A model generated the notes under the pieces. That model saw only the letters and a program-made list of their open reading frames with translations, searched no databases and had not been told where the DNA came from. Of a DNA stretch of 55,787 nucleotides, positions 34,452 to 42,317 are shown piece by piece. Position 1 is the stretch's first letter. Each line of letters begins with the position of its first letter. The stretch is from Selenomonadaceae bacterium (GTDB lineage: Bacteria > Bacillota > Negativicutes > Selenomonadales > Selenomonadaceae). The translations under genes and the position numbers were made by a program. Location of the stretch: NCBI GenBank assembly GCA_017428215.1, contig JAFRRH010000035.1, forward strand, positions 1 through 55,787, in the 5' to 3' direction.

Positions 34452-36236
34452 ATGAATCGACAATTCTACGACAATGAACGCGAGATTGACCTTGCCGAAC
34501 AAAAAACTTTGCACAATCGCGAGAAAAAAATCGTCGCTGCCCGTTCGATAACATTTATTGCGGCGGTAGGAAGTTTTGCTATCGGTTGGGACACTCATAC
34601 GAATTACTGCTACATTATCGCGGCTTTACTGGCGATGATTTTTATTCGGCTGATGAATTATCACGATGAACTTAAACGACGCAAAAGATTTTTAAAAAGC
34701 CGAATGACCGTTGTAAATTCCTACATTGCTAGGGCGCGCGGCACGTGGCGTAAACGCTCCAACGACGGAAGTATTTATCTTAAAAATAACCGCCCGCAAG
34801 ACGTTGACTTACATATTTTCGGCGAAGGCTCAATTTTCCAATATATCTGCGCGGCACGCACTAAACGCGGCAGGGATTTATTAGCCGCCGCTTTTAATCC
34901 GGAACCGCCCGACTTTAACGAAATTAGAAATCGTCAACGCGGCGTCGCTGAAATTTTGCAACGTCCAAGATTATCACTTGACCTTGAGGCTTATGCGCGA
35001 TTAATGCCGAATAATCACGACACCAGCGAATTAATCGTAAGTGTGGAAGAAGAATTGCCGCCGCTCGGAAAAATTTATATGTTGCGTTTCATCATGCCAA
35101 TAATTTTAATCGCGTCGTGCGTTTTGGCGTTGTATGGGATTATCGCATATGAATTTTCGCCGCTGTTCGTCATGTTAATTTCGCTAGTAATTGCAATAGT
35201 CGCACTCCCCGCCGTCAATGAATTGCTCGCGCCGCTAAAAATAATTTCAAAGGAATTGCGGCTGTATCGTGCAATTTTTGAGCGACTCGAATCAACAAAT
35301 TTCAGCTCGAAACGTCTATCAGCCATTCGCGAAATTTTAACCGACGAAGTTTCAGCCGCGCAGAAGTTGAAAGAGTTATCGCTTTTGGTAGACGCGGCAA
35401 ATGCTCGGCATAATCCGTTATTTTTTATACTAGGCAATGGACTTTTCTTAGCAGATTTCTTTTTAGTCGTAGCCTTCATGAAGTGGCGAGTAGACGCGGC
35501 AAAACATCTTCGCACTTGGCTGGACGCTTTCGCAGAGGTAGAAGTTTTAATTTCTCTGGCGTCAATCGGTCAAACGCGAACAACTTATTGCTTCCCGACA
35601 TTTTACGAAGACGAGGAGCCGCATTTAACTGTTGAAGGCTTAACGAGTTTGTTGGTTGCCGACGCTAAAGGAGTTCCAAACGACGTTGAACTTAAAGCGG
35701 GCACGACGATAATTACTGGCGCGAACATGTCCGGCAAAACGACTTGGATTAGGACGCTTGCCGCCGCCGTGATTGTAGCCTATTCTGGTGCGCCCGTCTG
35801 CGCGAAAAGTTTTGCTGTCAGCCGTTTAGCGGTTTTAACTTCCATTCGCGTAAACGACGACATCAGTCAAGGCGTCTCAACTTTTTATGCTGAACTTTTG
35901 CGAATTAAGTCAATGATTGAGTACACGGAAAAAAATTTGCCAATGCTCGCGTGTATCGACGAAATTTTCAAAGGCACCAACGTTAACGATCGTGTAATTG
36001 GCGCGAAGGAAGCAATTCGCCGCTTAACCAACGACAGGAGTATTACTCTCGTCACGACGCACGATTTCCAACTTTGCGACATGGTTAGCGAAAATACGCA
36101 TATTTCCAACGCGCACTTTGAAGAATATTACGTTGACAACGAGATTAAATTTGATTTCAAGTTGCGCAAGGGCAGAACTCACACGACCAACGCCAAATAT
36201 CTTTTGCGCATGGCTGGTATCTTGCCGCCTGAATAA
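34452..36236 (+). CDS. Membrane-anchored MutS-family ATPase
   Basis: A 594-residue protein. Two hydrophobic pairs (about residues 30-65 and 210-255) suggest membrane anchoring, with a MutS-like core/lever in between. The C-terminal MutS ATPase domain has Walker [12 protein letters not shown] (about 418-428), the ordered ST loop [14 protein letters not shown] (about 465-478) and Walker [13 protein letters not shown] (about 496-507). MutS1 mismatch-recognition domain I is absent. This matches the uncharacterised MutS-related membrane proteins found in many Firmicutes and Bacteroidetes; a role in mismatch repair is not implied. Confidence 0.85.
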   Translation: MNRQFYDNEREIDLAEQKTLHNREKKIVAARSITFIAAVGSFAIGWDTHTNYCYIIAALLAMIFIRLMNYHDELKRRKRFLKSRMTVVNSYIARARGTWRKRSNDGSIYLKNNRPQDVDLHIFGEGSIFQYICAARTKRGRDLLAAAFNPEPPDFNEIRNRQRGVAEILQRPRLSLDLEAYARLMPNNHDTSELIVSVEEELPPLGKIYMLRFIMPIILIASCVLALYGIIAYEFSPLFVMLISLVIAIVALPAVNELLAPLKIISKELRLYRAIFERLESTNFSSKRLSAIREILTDEVSAAQKLKELSLLVDAANARHNPLFFILGNGLFLADFFLVVAFMKWRVDAAKHLRTWLDAFAEVEVLISLASIGQTRTTYCFPTFYEDEEPHLTVEGLTSLLVADAKGVPNDVELKAGTTIITGANMSGKTTWIRTLAAAVIVAYSGAPVCAKSFAVSRLAVLTSIRVNDDISQGVSTFYAELLRIKSMIEYTEKNLPMLACIDEIFKGTNVNDRVIGAKEAIRRLTNDRSITLVTTHDFQLCDMVSENTHISNAHFEEYYVDNEIKFDFKLRKGRTHTTNAKYLLRMAGILPPE

Positions 36237-36280
36237 TAGCATAATATGATTTTGCCGACGCCATGAACAGTTCGCTACGT

Positions 36281-36300
36281 TAGACTACATGTAGACTACA
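36281..36300. repeat. Short direct repeat next to the integrase remnant
   Basis: TAGACTACA occurs at 36281-36289 and 36292-36300, separated by TG, two bases from the 3' end of the decayed integrase. It may be a relic of an attachment core, but a chance repeat cannot be excluded. Confidence 0.35.
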
Positions 36301-36302
36301 AA

Positions 36303-36805
36303 TTAAATGCGGTTAATTGCCTCAATCAGTTGTTTGATTTTCAATGTAATTTCTGAGTTGTCCATGAGAGTGGCGAAGGTGTGGTATCCGTCGTACGGCA
36401 AATGATTCGCAAGAAGTGACGATTTATCCCAAATTTGCAAACGAAGGTTTTGCACGTTATTTAGTGGCATTCCATTTAAAGTTAACAAGTACTCTTTGAC
36501 GGGATTGTAAAAGCTTTCAATCAGCGGGAAAATTTTTTTCGGCTATTGCGGGCGCAATCCCGTTTAACACAAAATTAAGGCGACCTTTGCGCCTAAATCC
36601 TCTGTATGATTTTACAAGTTGGCAAGTGCCTCGCGAGTAAAAGGCTTGTGAATTTCACTATCCTCTTTCGTGGGGAGTTTGACCAATGTATCGTAGTTAG
36701 TCGTGACAATTTCTTAGTTAATAAAATGTCATGTCGTGTAACGCGACAAGGTTTTTGTATGCGGCAACGTAGACGGGCTTAATATCCCAGCCATTGAACT
36801 TATAG
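36303..36805 (-). pseudogene. Phage-type tyrosine recombinase, decayed
   Basis: Minus-strand translation recovers pieces in family order: YVAAYKNLVALHDMTF (arm/SAM-like region), IVTTNYDTLVKLPTKEDSEIHKPFTREALANL, then DLGAKVALILC-stop-TGLRPQ (the conserved Arg box I), and HLPYDGYHTFATLMDN with LKIKQLI near the end (box II, normally RHTFATLM). Stops, at least one frame change and deletions (the GH..Y region is missing before the final EAINRI) show that it is dead. The last 61 codons remain open. It marks an old integrated element; the neighbour 36958-37647 is also decayed. Confidence 0.72.
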
Positions 36806-36957
36806 CAACAATTTAGTATTTAGCGGTTAGCAATTAGTATGCAAATATTTCGGTTTGAGAGTAGAAAGTTTGCTTGGTTCAATCATTCTCGTCGTCTTTC
36901 AAAGGATTACGAACTAAGCGTTAATTCTGCTTAAACCTTGATTAAGATTTCCCATAT

Positions 36958-37647
36958 TCACACCTTACTTAAGCGGTTATGAACACCTGTTCTGAGACTT
37001 AACGCCTTTAACTTTTGAATAGAATCGTTACCACCGAGACCTTGAATCCATGCGTCGTTAAGCGTATTGTTGATAGAGTCAGCGTAGGGAGTGCCAGTTT
37101 TCGACATAAAGTCTGCAGGTGTAGTGTCAGTGGGTGTTGTGGTACTTACGTCGAACAGTTCGCCCAAAGTTATTGTTCTATCGATTGTACGATAAGTAAC
37201 TCCTGCAATCTGCGATATGTCTGTGACGCCCTACAAAGTTACCGTGAATAACCGAAAATCGCCGTCGACCAAGACAATGTAACCATTTTCCTAGCGCCAT
37301 GTCAAACCGGAGCCATCGGTTTCATACTCGTCCAATCTTATCGTGTCATCGTTTGAAATGTCTGTAATAATGACGTCGTTGTGATAACGTTCGGTGCCAT
37401 AACGATAAGGATCGAAACGATAAACATTTTTGCCCGCTCCGCCGCTTATCGATACACTCGCTGATTCAATGAACCAAAAAGTGTCATTACCCTCGCCACC
37501 AGTTAAGGTAACTTTTTCAACTGAATTCAAATGAATAAATAAATCGTCGCCTTCGCCGTCATCACCATAAATAACTTTGCAGTCATCCCAAAACCTTATC
37601 CCATAATCGAGATTAATCTGAATGTTTCCCAGCATGTAATGATTCAT
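36958..37647 (-). pseudogene. RTX-like gene with two in-frame amber codons
   Basis: One frame runs from ATG 37647 (AAGGAGTG upstream) to 36958, interrupted only by TAG at 37291-37293 and TAG at 37231-37233. The product would be about 227 residues, with RTX-like turns TGGEGNDTFWF and SGGAGKNVYRF, later GTPYADSINN and IQGLGGNDSIQ. The C-terminus runs off into unrelated sequence (LSLRTGVHNRLSKV). TAG ends several normal genes nearby, for example kdsC and lptC, so suppression is unlikely and decay is the simpler reading. Confidence 0.7.
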
Positions 37648-37749
37648 GACTTATCACTCCTTATACAAAATCAAAAAATAATGCGAAAACTTCTTATGGA
37701 GTATACGATAATAGGTGGGGAATGCAATGCATTAGTAAAAAATTTTTTC

Positions 37750-37778
37750 TTGTCAAACTTATAATTTGATTTTTTAAT
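37750..37778 (+). promoter_or_regulatory. Promoter upstream of mnmE
   Basis: TTGTCA (37750-37755), 17-bp spacer, TTTAAT (37773-37778), leaving a leader of about 105 bases before the TTG start. Confidence 0.5.
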
Positions 37779-37891
37779 TGACGGCAATTATTATGATAAA
37801 TGCTACCAAATTCAGAAGTTTTTCTTTTCTTGACTTTAGTAGCGATTTACATTACGCTTGAAAAAATTTCAAACAAATTGAGGGCAGATAA

Positions 37892-39250
37892 TTGAAAGAA
37901 GATACGATAAGCGCGATTGCAACGGCGACAGGTGCGGCGGGTGTCGGGATTATTCGACTTAGTGGCGAGAATTCGATTGCGATTGCCGAAAAAATTTTTG
38001 ATAAGCCGCTTACTAAAGCTGAGGATAGAAGAATTATTTTTGGTCACGTGAAAAATTTTTCGGGCGATATTGTAGATGAAGCGATTGCTTTAATCATGCG
38101 TGCGCCGAAATCTTACACTAAAGAAAATGTCGTTGAATTGCAATGTCATGGTGGGAGCGTCGTCTTGCGCGAGGTTTTAAAGTTGACATTCGAGGCGGGG
38201 GCGCGTCCTGCCGAGCGTGGAGAATTTACTAAGCGAGCTTTTTTAAATGGTCGAATTGATTTAACTCAAGCGCAAGCCGTCCTTGATGTAATTCAAGCTA
38301 AAACTTCCGCCGCGTTGACAGTTGCGCAAAATCAGTTAGCGGGCAAGACTTCAAAGACGATTCACGAGATTAGGCAAGCCATTTTAAATTCCGTTGCACA
38401 CATTGAGGCGACGATTGACTTTCCGGAAGATGACCTCGACGCCGTAACTTTAACAGAAGTTGAAAAAAATATTTCCGCGCAGATTGTCAAGCTCAATGAA
38501 CTTTTAAAGAATCAAGCGGCGGGAAAAATTTTGCGCGAGGGCTTGGAGACGGCAATAATCGGTAAACCAAACGTCGGCAAGTCTAGTTTGCTGAATTTTT
38601 TCGCGAAGACTGAACGCGCCATTGTAACCGATATTCCAGGAACGACACGCGACAGTATTGAGGAATTTGTAAACGTCGGTGGCATTCCATTAAAAATTAT
38701 CGACACGGCGGGCATAAGAAATTCCAACGACGCCGTTGAAAAAATTGGCATTGAACGCGCTAAAGATTGTGCGCAACGTGCGGAACTTATTCTTGCACTT
38801 TTTGACGGTTCACGACCGCTTGACGACGAAGACGAGGAAATTTTTAAGCTTTTACCGAATCGCGACGCGCTGATTTTACTAACTAAAATTGACTTGCCGC
38901 AGATTACGACGGCTGAATTTATAACAAAAAAAATGACCGCCGCGCAGGTGATTGAAATTTCCCTCAAGAGCGGAGCGGGTACCGATAAACTTTTAAATGC
39001 TATAACCGAGCGCGTCGGCGTGATTGATTTTGAAATGAGTTTTGTCCGTGATGAGCGCGAAGCCAATCTGTTGCGCCGCGCCGTCAAACATTTGCACGAG
39101 GCTCAAAAAACAATTCGTCTAAACTTCGGGATTGATTTCGTGTCGATTGACTTGCGAGCCGCGCTGGAATGTCTTAGCTCTTTGACGGGCGAGGCTGTCG
39201 GCGAAGACGTTATCAACGAAATTTTTTCTAAGTTTTGTATTGGCAAATGA
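37892..39250 (+). CDS. mnmE: tRNA modification GTPase MnmE
   Basis: A 452-residue protein that, with MnmG, installs the xm5U34 wobble modification. The N-terminal folate-binding domain opens DTISAIATATGAAGVGIIRL, the GTPase G1 is GKPNVGKS (224-231), and IVTDIPGTTRD and DTAG follow. The C-terminus is FCIGK with the essential Cys449. The start is TTG at 37892 after GAGGGCAG. Full length. Confidence 0.96.
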   Translation: MKEDTISAIATATGAAGVGIIRLSGENSIAIAEKIFDKPLTKAEDRRIIFGHVKNFSGDIVDEAIALIMRAPKSYTKENVVELQCHGGSVVLREVLKLTFEAGARPAERGEFTKRAFLNGRIDLTQAQAVLDVIQAKTSAALTVAQNQLAGKTSKTIHEIRQAILNSVAHIEATIDFPEDDLDAVTLTEVEKNISAQIVKLNELLKNQAAGKILREGLETAIIGKPNVGKSSLLNFFAKTERAIVTDIPGTTRDSIEEFVNVGGIPLKIIDTAGIRNSNDAVEKIGIERAKDCAQRAELILALFDGSRPLDDEDEEIFKLLPNRDALILLTKIDLPQITTAEFITKKMTAAQVIEISLKSGAGTDKLLNAITERVGVIDFEMSFVRDEREANLLRRAVKHLHEAQKTIRLNFGIDFVSIDLRAALECLSSLTGEAVGEDVINEIFSKFCIGK

Positions 39251-39317
39251 ATTCCCGTTTGCATTTCCGCCGTTGCTGTTATATCATAAGCAAAACTCAA
39301 TCGAGCGGGTGATTTTT

Positions 39318-40082
39318 TTGGTTTATTTTTTAAAGTTCGGAGCAAGTTGGATTTTGCCGCCGGGAATTTTTATAATCTTGTCGCTTGCACTTTGCGTTAA
39401 GCTCTTTAAAATCAGCAGGAAACTTTCAGCTGTGCTTTTATTTGTCACGTTAATTTTTTATTTGTTGTGCACAAGTTTAGTTGCAGAAAGGCTAATGGGT
39501 TGGTTGGAAGAAATGCACACGCCGCCCGCGCAGGTTGAAACTTCCGGCGCAGATGTAATTGTTTTGCTTGGAGGCGGCGCGATTAGTCAAGTGCCAGATG
39601 TCGACGGCGTAGGAGCATTGTGCGCCAGTCCTGCTAATAGATTGTTAACGGCGGTTAGATTGCAAAAAATGTTAAACGTGCCAATTTTAGTTAGCGGCGG
39701 GCAAGTCTACAGCGATTCGGGTCCGGAGGCTGAAATTTCTGCCAGAGTTTTAAAATCGCTGGGCGTGCCTGAAGACAAAATTTTAACTGAAACGAAAAGC
39801 ATAAACACTTCGCAGAACGCCCGCTATACTGCCGCCATTTTGCGCGAAAAAAATTTTACTAAGCCGCTCCTCGTGACAAGTGCCTTTCATATGAACCGCG
39901 CCATGTTGAATTTCAACTTGCAAAGATTTAAGCCAATAGCTTACCCGACAGATTTTACCGTTACGCACAATCCGACTTTCCATTACACGAAATTACGCCC
40001 GCAAGCGGAAGCTCTCCTCTTGAACGTGACAGTTATGCAGGAATTGTTGCGGACTTGTGTCACTGAAATTCTTGGTATCTGA
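39318..40082 (+). CDS. YdcF/ElyC-like DUF218 membrane protein
   Basis: About 254 residues: two N-terminal membrane helices, then a periplasmic DUF218 domain (ADVIVLLGGG, RLLTAVRLQKMLNVPILVSGG, NTSQNARYTAAIL, LLVTSAFHMNRAM). ElyC-type members act in envelope and peptidoglycan precursor homeostasis. The start is uncertain: TTG at 39318 has GGTGA upstream, and GTG at 39309 or a start inside the mnmE 3' end are possible. The conserved domain is complete either way. Confidence 0.82.
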   Translation: MVYFLKFGASWILPPGIFIILSLALCVKLFKISRKLSAVLLFVTLIFYLLCTSLVAERLMGWLEEMHTPPAQVETSGADVIVLLGGGAISQVPDVDGVGALCASPANRLLTAVRLQKMLNVPILVSGGQVYSDSGPEAEISARVLKSLGVPEDKILTETKSINTSQNARYTAAILREKNFTKPLLVTSAFHMNRAMLNFNLQRFKPIAYPTDFTVTHNPTFHYTKLRPQAEALLLNVTVMQELLRTCVTEILGI

Positions 40083-40091
40083 GGCGATGAC

Positions 40092-40460
40092 ATGAAAAAA
40101 TTTTTATTGATATTGGCGATGGTTTTGATGAGTTGCTCAACCTGCGCGGCCGAAAACTTGAAATTTATCGACGCAATGGACGACACCGGTTATTACTACG
40201 ACGCAGACAGCGTGCAAACGGAAAGCAGTAGCGTCTTCAACGTTAAAATGGCGGTCATCAAGGCAAATTTTAATCGCATGTATACCTATGACGTGCGCAT
40301 AACTCACACGAGCCGAACTTATGAAATTTTATCGTCACAAATTCTTTCCTACGACACACGAGCCATTTTGGAAGTTAACAATTCAAGACGCCCGCCTCAA
40401 CGATATTCCGATAAGTCAGAAATGGGGCAAATGGTTCGACTAATACTTTACGGAGAATAA
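40092..40460 (+). CDS. Secreted hypothetical protein
   Basis: A 122-residue protein with a signal peptide (MKKFLLILAMVLMSCSTCAAE, cleavage near residue 20, or possibly lipidation at Cys15 or Cys18 although the lipobox is poor). The mature part is mixed alpha/beta with several Tyr, starting LKFIDAMDDTGYYYDADSV, a pattern seen in small Negativicute secreted proteins, but no function is known. It starts 9 bp after the DUF218 stop and is followed by a terminator. Confidence 0.7.
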   Translation: MKKFLLILAMVLMSCSTCAAENLKFIDAMDDTGYYYDADSVQTESSSVFNVKMAVIKANFNRMYTYDVRITHTSRTYEILSSQILSYDTRAILEVNNSRRPPQRYSDKSEMGQMVRLILYGE

Positions 40461-40496
40461 AAAATTCCCCCGCAAATCGCAGGGGATTTTATTTTT
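40461..40496. terminator. Bidirectional terminator between convergent genes
   Basis: AAAATTCCCCCGC/GCAGGGGATTTT stem with loop AAATC, T tract on plus (ATTTTATTTTT) and on minus through the AAAAA before the stem. Confidence 0.8.
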
Positions 40497-40507
40497 GTCG
40501 TATGAAA

Positions 40508-41170
40508 TTATTTTTTGCGAACCATATCGACTTTATCTTTACCGGTCTTGTAAGTCACCTTTTCGACATGACGTTTGTAAATTCGCGCCGCCTTTTGTTT
40601 TTCCTCAAGCAAGCGTCTTTCTTCCTTGCTCAAATTTTTCTTGGCGGTCTCATCTAATTGCTTAAAGAAATCTTCTGCCGCCTTGCCGTAATCTTTGGCA
40701 CTCTTGTCAAGGACGTTGCTTTGAATGCTGTAGGTGTACATGAGCTTAGAATCAGCAGCGTTGTAAAGATAGAAAAACAGCCACGGACGCTTGGAATTGT
40801 TGGTTACAGTCGTGATAACGTAAGTATCGGCGTAGCGACCAACGTTTTGATTGTAAACTTTTTCCGCCTCGACCACGTCCAAAGAGTGAATGTCAATGCC
40901 CGTGTCGCGACGAATTGCGGAGGCAACGTCTTCATACGAGACAATCTCGCGGCTTGAAGTAAATCTGCCAGCGTTGTAAATGTCTCTTGCCAAATCGTAA
41001 ATATCCGGTTCGGCTTCTTCTATCTTGTAGTAATTCGGGAAGGCGACCGCGATTTTTTTTATGGCTCCCAAGTTAGCGTCGTCCTCAATATTTTCCTCGT
41101 AAGCCGCAAATGCAATCGACGAAGTGATAAACACCGCCAGCATTGCCAGCGCGGCTAAAAATTTTTTCAT
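40508..41170 (-). CDS. Secreted hypothetical protein with a basic C-terminus
   Basis: A 220-residue protein with a signal peptide of about 22 residues (..ITSSIAFAA). The mature region has KKIAVAFPNYYKIEEAEPDI and VVEAEKVYNQNVGRYADTYVITTVT, which suggests a lipoprotein- or stress-type alpha/beta fold, then a Lys/Glu-rich coiled segment (about 165-200). It is not assigned to a family. Its start is 13 bp after the stop of the small gene upstream, so it belongs to the M16-dapA operon. Confidence 0.7.
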   Translation of the reverse strand: MKKFLAALAMLAVFITSSIAFAAYEENIEDDANLGAIKKIAVAFPNYYKIEEAEPDIYDLARDIYNAGRFTSSREIVSYEDVASAIRRDTGIDIHSLDVVEAEKVYNQNVGRYADTYVITTVTNNSKRPWLFFYLYNAADSKLMYTYSIQSNVLDKSAKDYGKAAEDFFKQLDETAKKNLSKEERRLLEEKQKAARIYKRHVEKVTYKTGKDKVDMVRKK

Positions 41171-41182
41171 GTTAAATCTCCT

Positions 41183-41413
41183 TTATTTCCTACGTTTAAA
41201 CTCGTCGGGATTAACGCGCACCGCTTTACCTTCCTCAAGCAACTTGTAGAAAGTTTTCGTGTACATTCTCTTGCGCTTATATTCGCCGTCTAAAAAGTAA
41301 GCCAGCCCGCCTGCTATTCCCTCGTAAAGAATGTAGACAAGATACTTTCCTTCCTCATTCCGTGCTACTCCATATTTTTCAAACTTTAACATGTCTTTTT
41401 CGTATCTTGTCAT
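41183..41413 (-). CDS. Hypothetical 76-aa protein
   Basis: A charged soluble protein (MTRYEKDMLKFEKYGVARNE..), with YLVYILYEGIAGGLAYFLDG in the middle and a basic tail. It overlaps the dapA stop by four bases, so it is translated with dapA. Family unknown. Confidence 0.65.
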   Translation of the reverse strand: MTRYEKDMLKFEKYGVARNEEGKYLVYILYEGIAGGLAYFLDGEYKRKRMYTKTFYKLLEEGKAVRVNPDEFKRRK

Positions 41414-42297
41414 TTTAATAACCCATGTGCTCCGAGTGCCGTTTTGATTTGTTCGAGGTGTTTAGGTTCAGGCTCGCACAGCGGCATACGTAATTTCCCA
41501 ACATTCCAACCCATAAGCCGCATTGCGACTTTGACGGGAATCGGATTTACTTCGCAAAACAGCGCGTCGATTAAATCGCAGTAATCAATCTGCATACGCG
41601 ACGCTTCGTCAACTTTGCCGTCGAAATAATTTTGGCACATTAAATGCGTATCATACGGCGCGACGTTAGCGAGGACTGAAATAACGCCACTACCGCCGAG
41701 CGACAAAATCGGAATAGTTTGGTCGTCGTTGCCAGAGTAAATCGCCAAGTCGTCACCACAAAGTTTGCGCGTTCTCAAGATAGAAGTTAAATCGCCATTA
41801 GCCTCTTTAGCGGCGACGATGCGCGGGTGCTTGGAAAGTTTAAAATAACTCTCCGGCTTTATATCGACGCCTGTACGCCCCGGCACGTTGTAGAGAATCA
41901 CGGGAGTGTTAATGCTGTCAGCGATTTTCCAATAGTGCGCGACGAGTCCGGCTTGAGTGCACTTGTTGTAGTAAGGCGTAACCAGAAGAACAGCTTGCAC
42001 GCCGACTTTTTCCGCGTATGTGGAAAGTTCGATGGAATAAGACGTATCGTTGGAGCCGGTGCCAGCGATGACGGGAACGCGCCCCGCTACGTGTTCGACG
42101 GTGAATTTTATCGCGGCTTTGTGCTCCTCGTCATTCATAGTAGCCGCCTCGCCCGTCGTCCCCGTTATACAAATGGCGTCCGTGTGATTTTTAATTTGAT
42201 CGTCAATCATTCGTCCGAGTTCGGAAAAGTTAACGCCCGTCTCGTTAAACGGTGTGACAATCGCTACACACGAGCCTTTAAATGGAATTTGTTTCAT
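41410..42297 (-). CDS. dapA: 4-hydroxy-tetrahydrodipicolinate synthase
   Basis: A 295-residue TIM-barrel aldolase condensing pyruvate with aspartate semialdehyde in the lysine/diaminopimelate pathway. GTTGEAATM (46-54), LYNVPGRTG with Tyr136, and VAAKEANGD with the Schiff-base Lys164 are present. Length is typical. It lies 20 bp downstream of the M16 peptidase gene with GAGGG before the ATG. Confidence 0.95.
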   Translation of the reverse strand: MKQIPFKGSCVAIVTPFNETGVNFSELGRMIDDQIKNHTDAICITGTTGEAATMNDEEHKAAIKFTVEHVAGRVPVIAGTGSNDTSYSIELSTYAEKVGVQAVLLVTPYYNKCTQAGLVAHYWKIADSINTPVILYNVPGRTGVDIKPESYFKLSKHPRIVAAKEANGDLTSILRTRKLCGDDLAIYSGNDDQTIPILSLGGSGVISVLANVAPYDTHLMCQNYFDGKVDEASRMQIDYCDLIDALFCEVNPIPVKVAMRLMGWNVGKLRMPLCEPEPKHLEQIKTALGAHGLLK

Positions 42298-42317
42298 TTA
42301 ACAGCCCTCCAAATTTT

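Noticed and set aside
36958..37647. Recoded amber (UAG) gene
   Set aside because: TAG is the normal stop of kdsC and lptC nearby, so I list it as a pseudogene and keep suppression only as a test.
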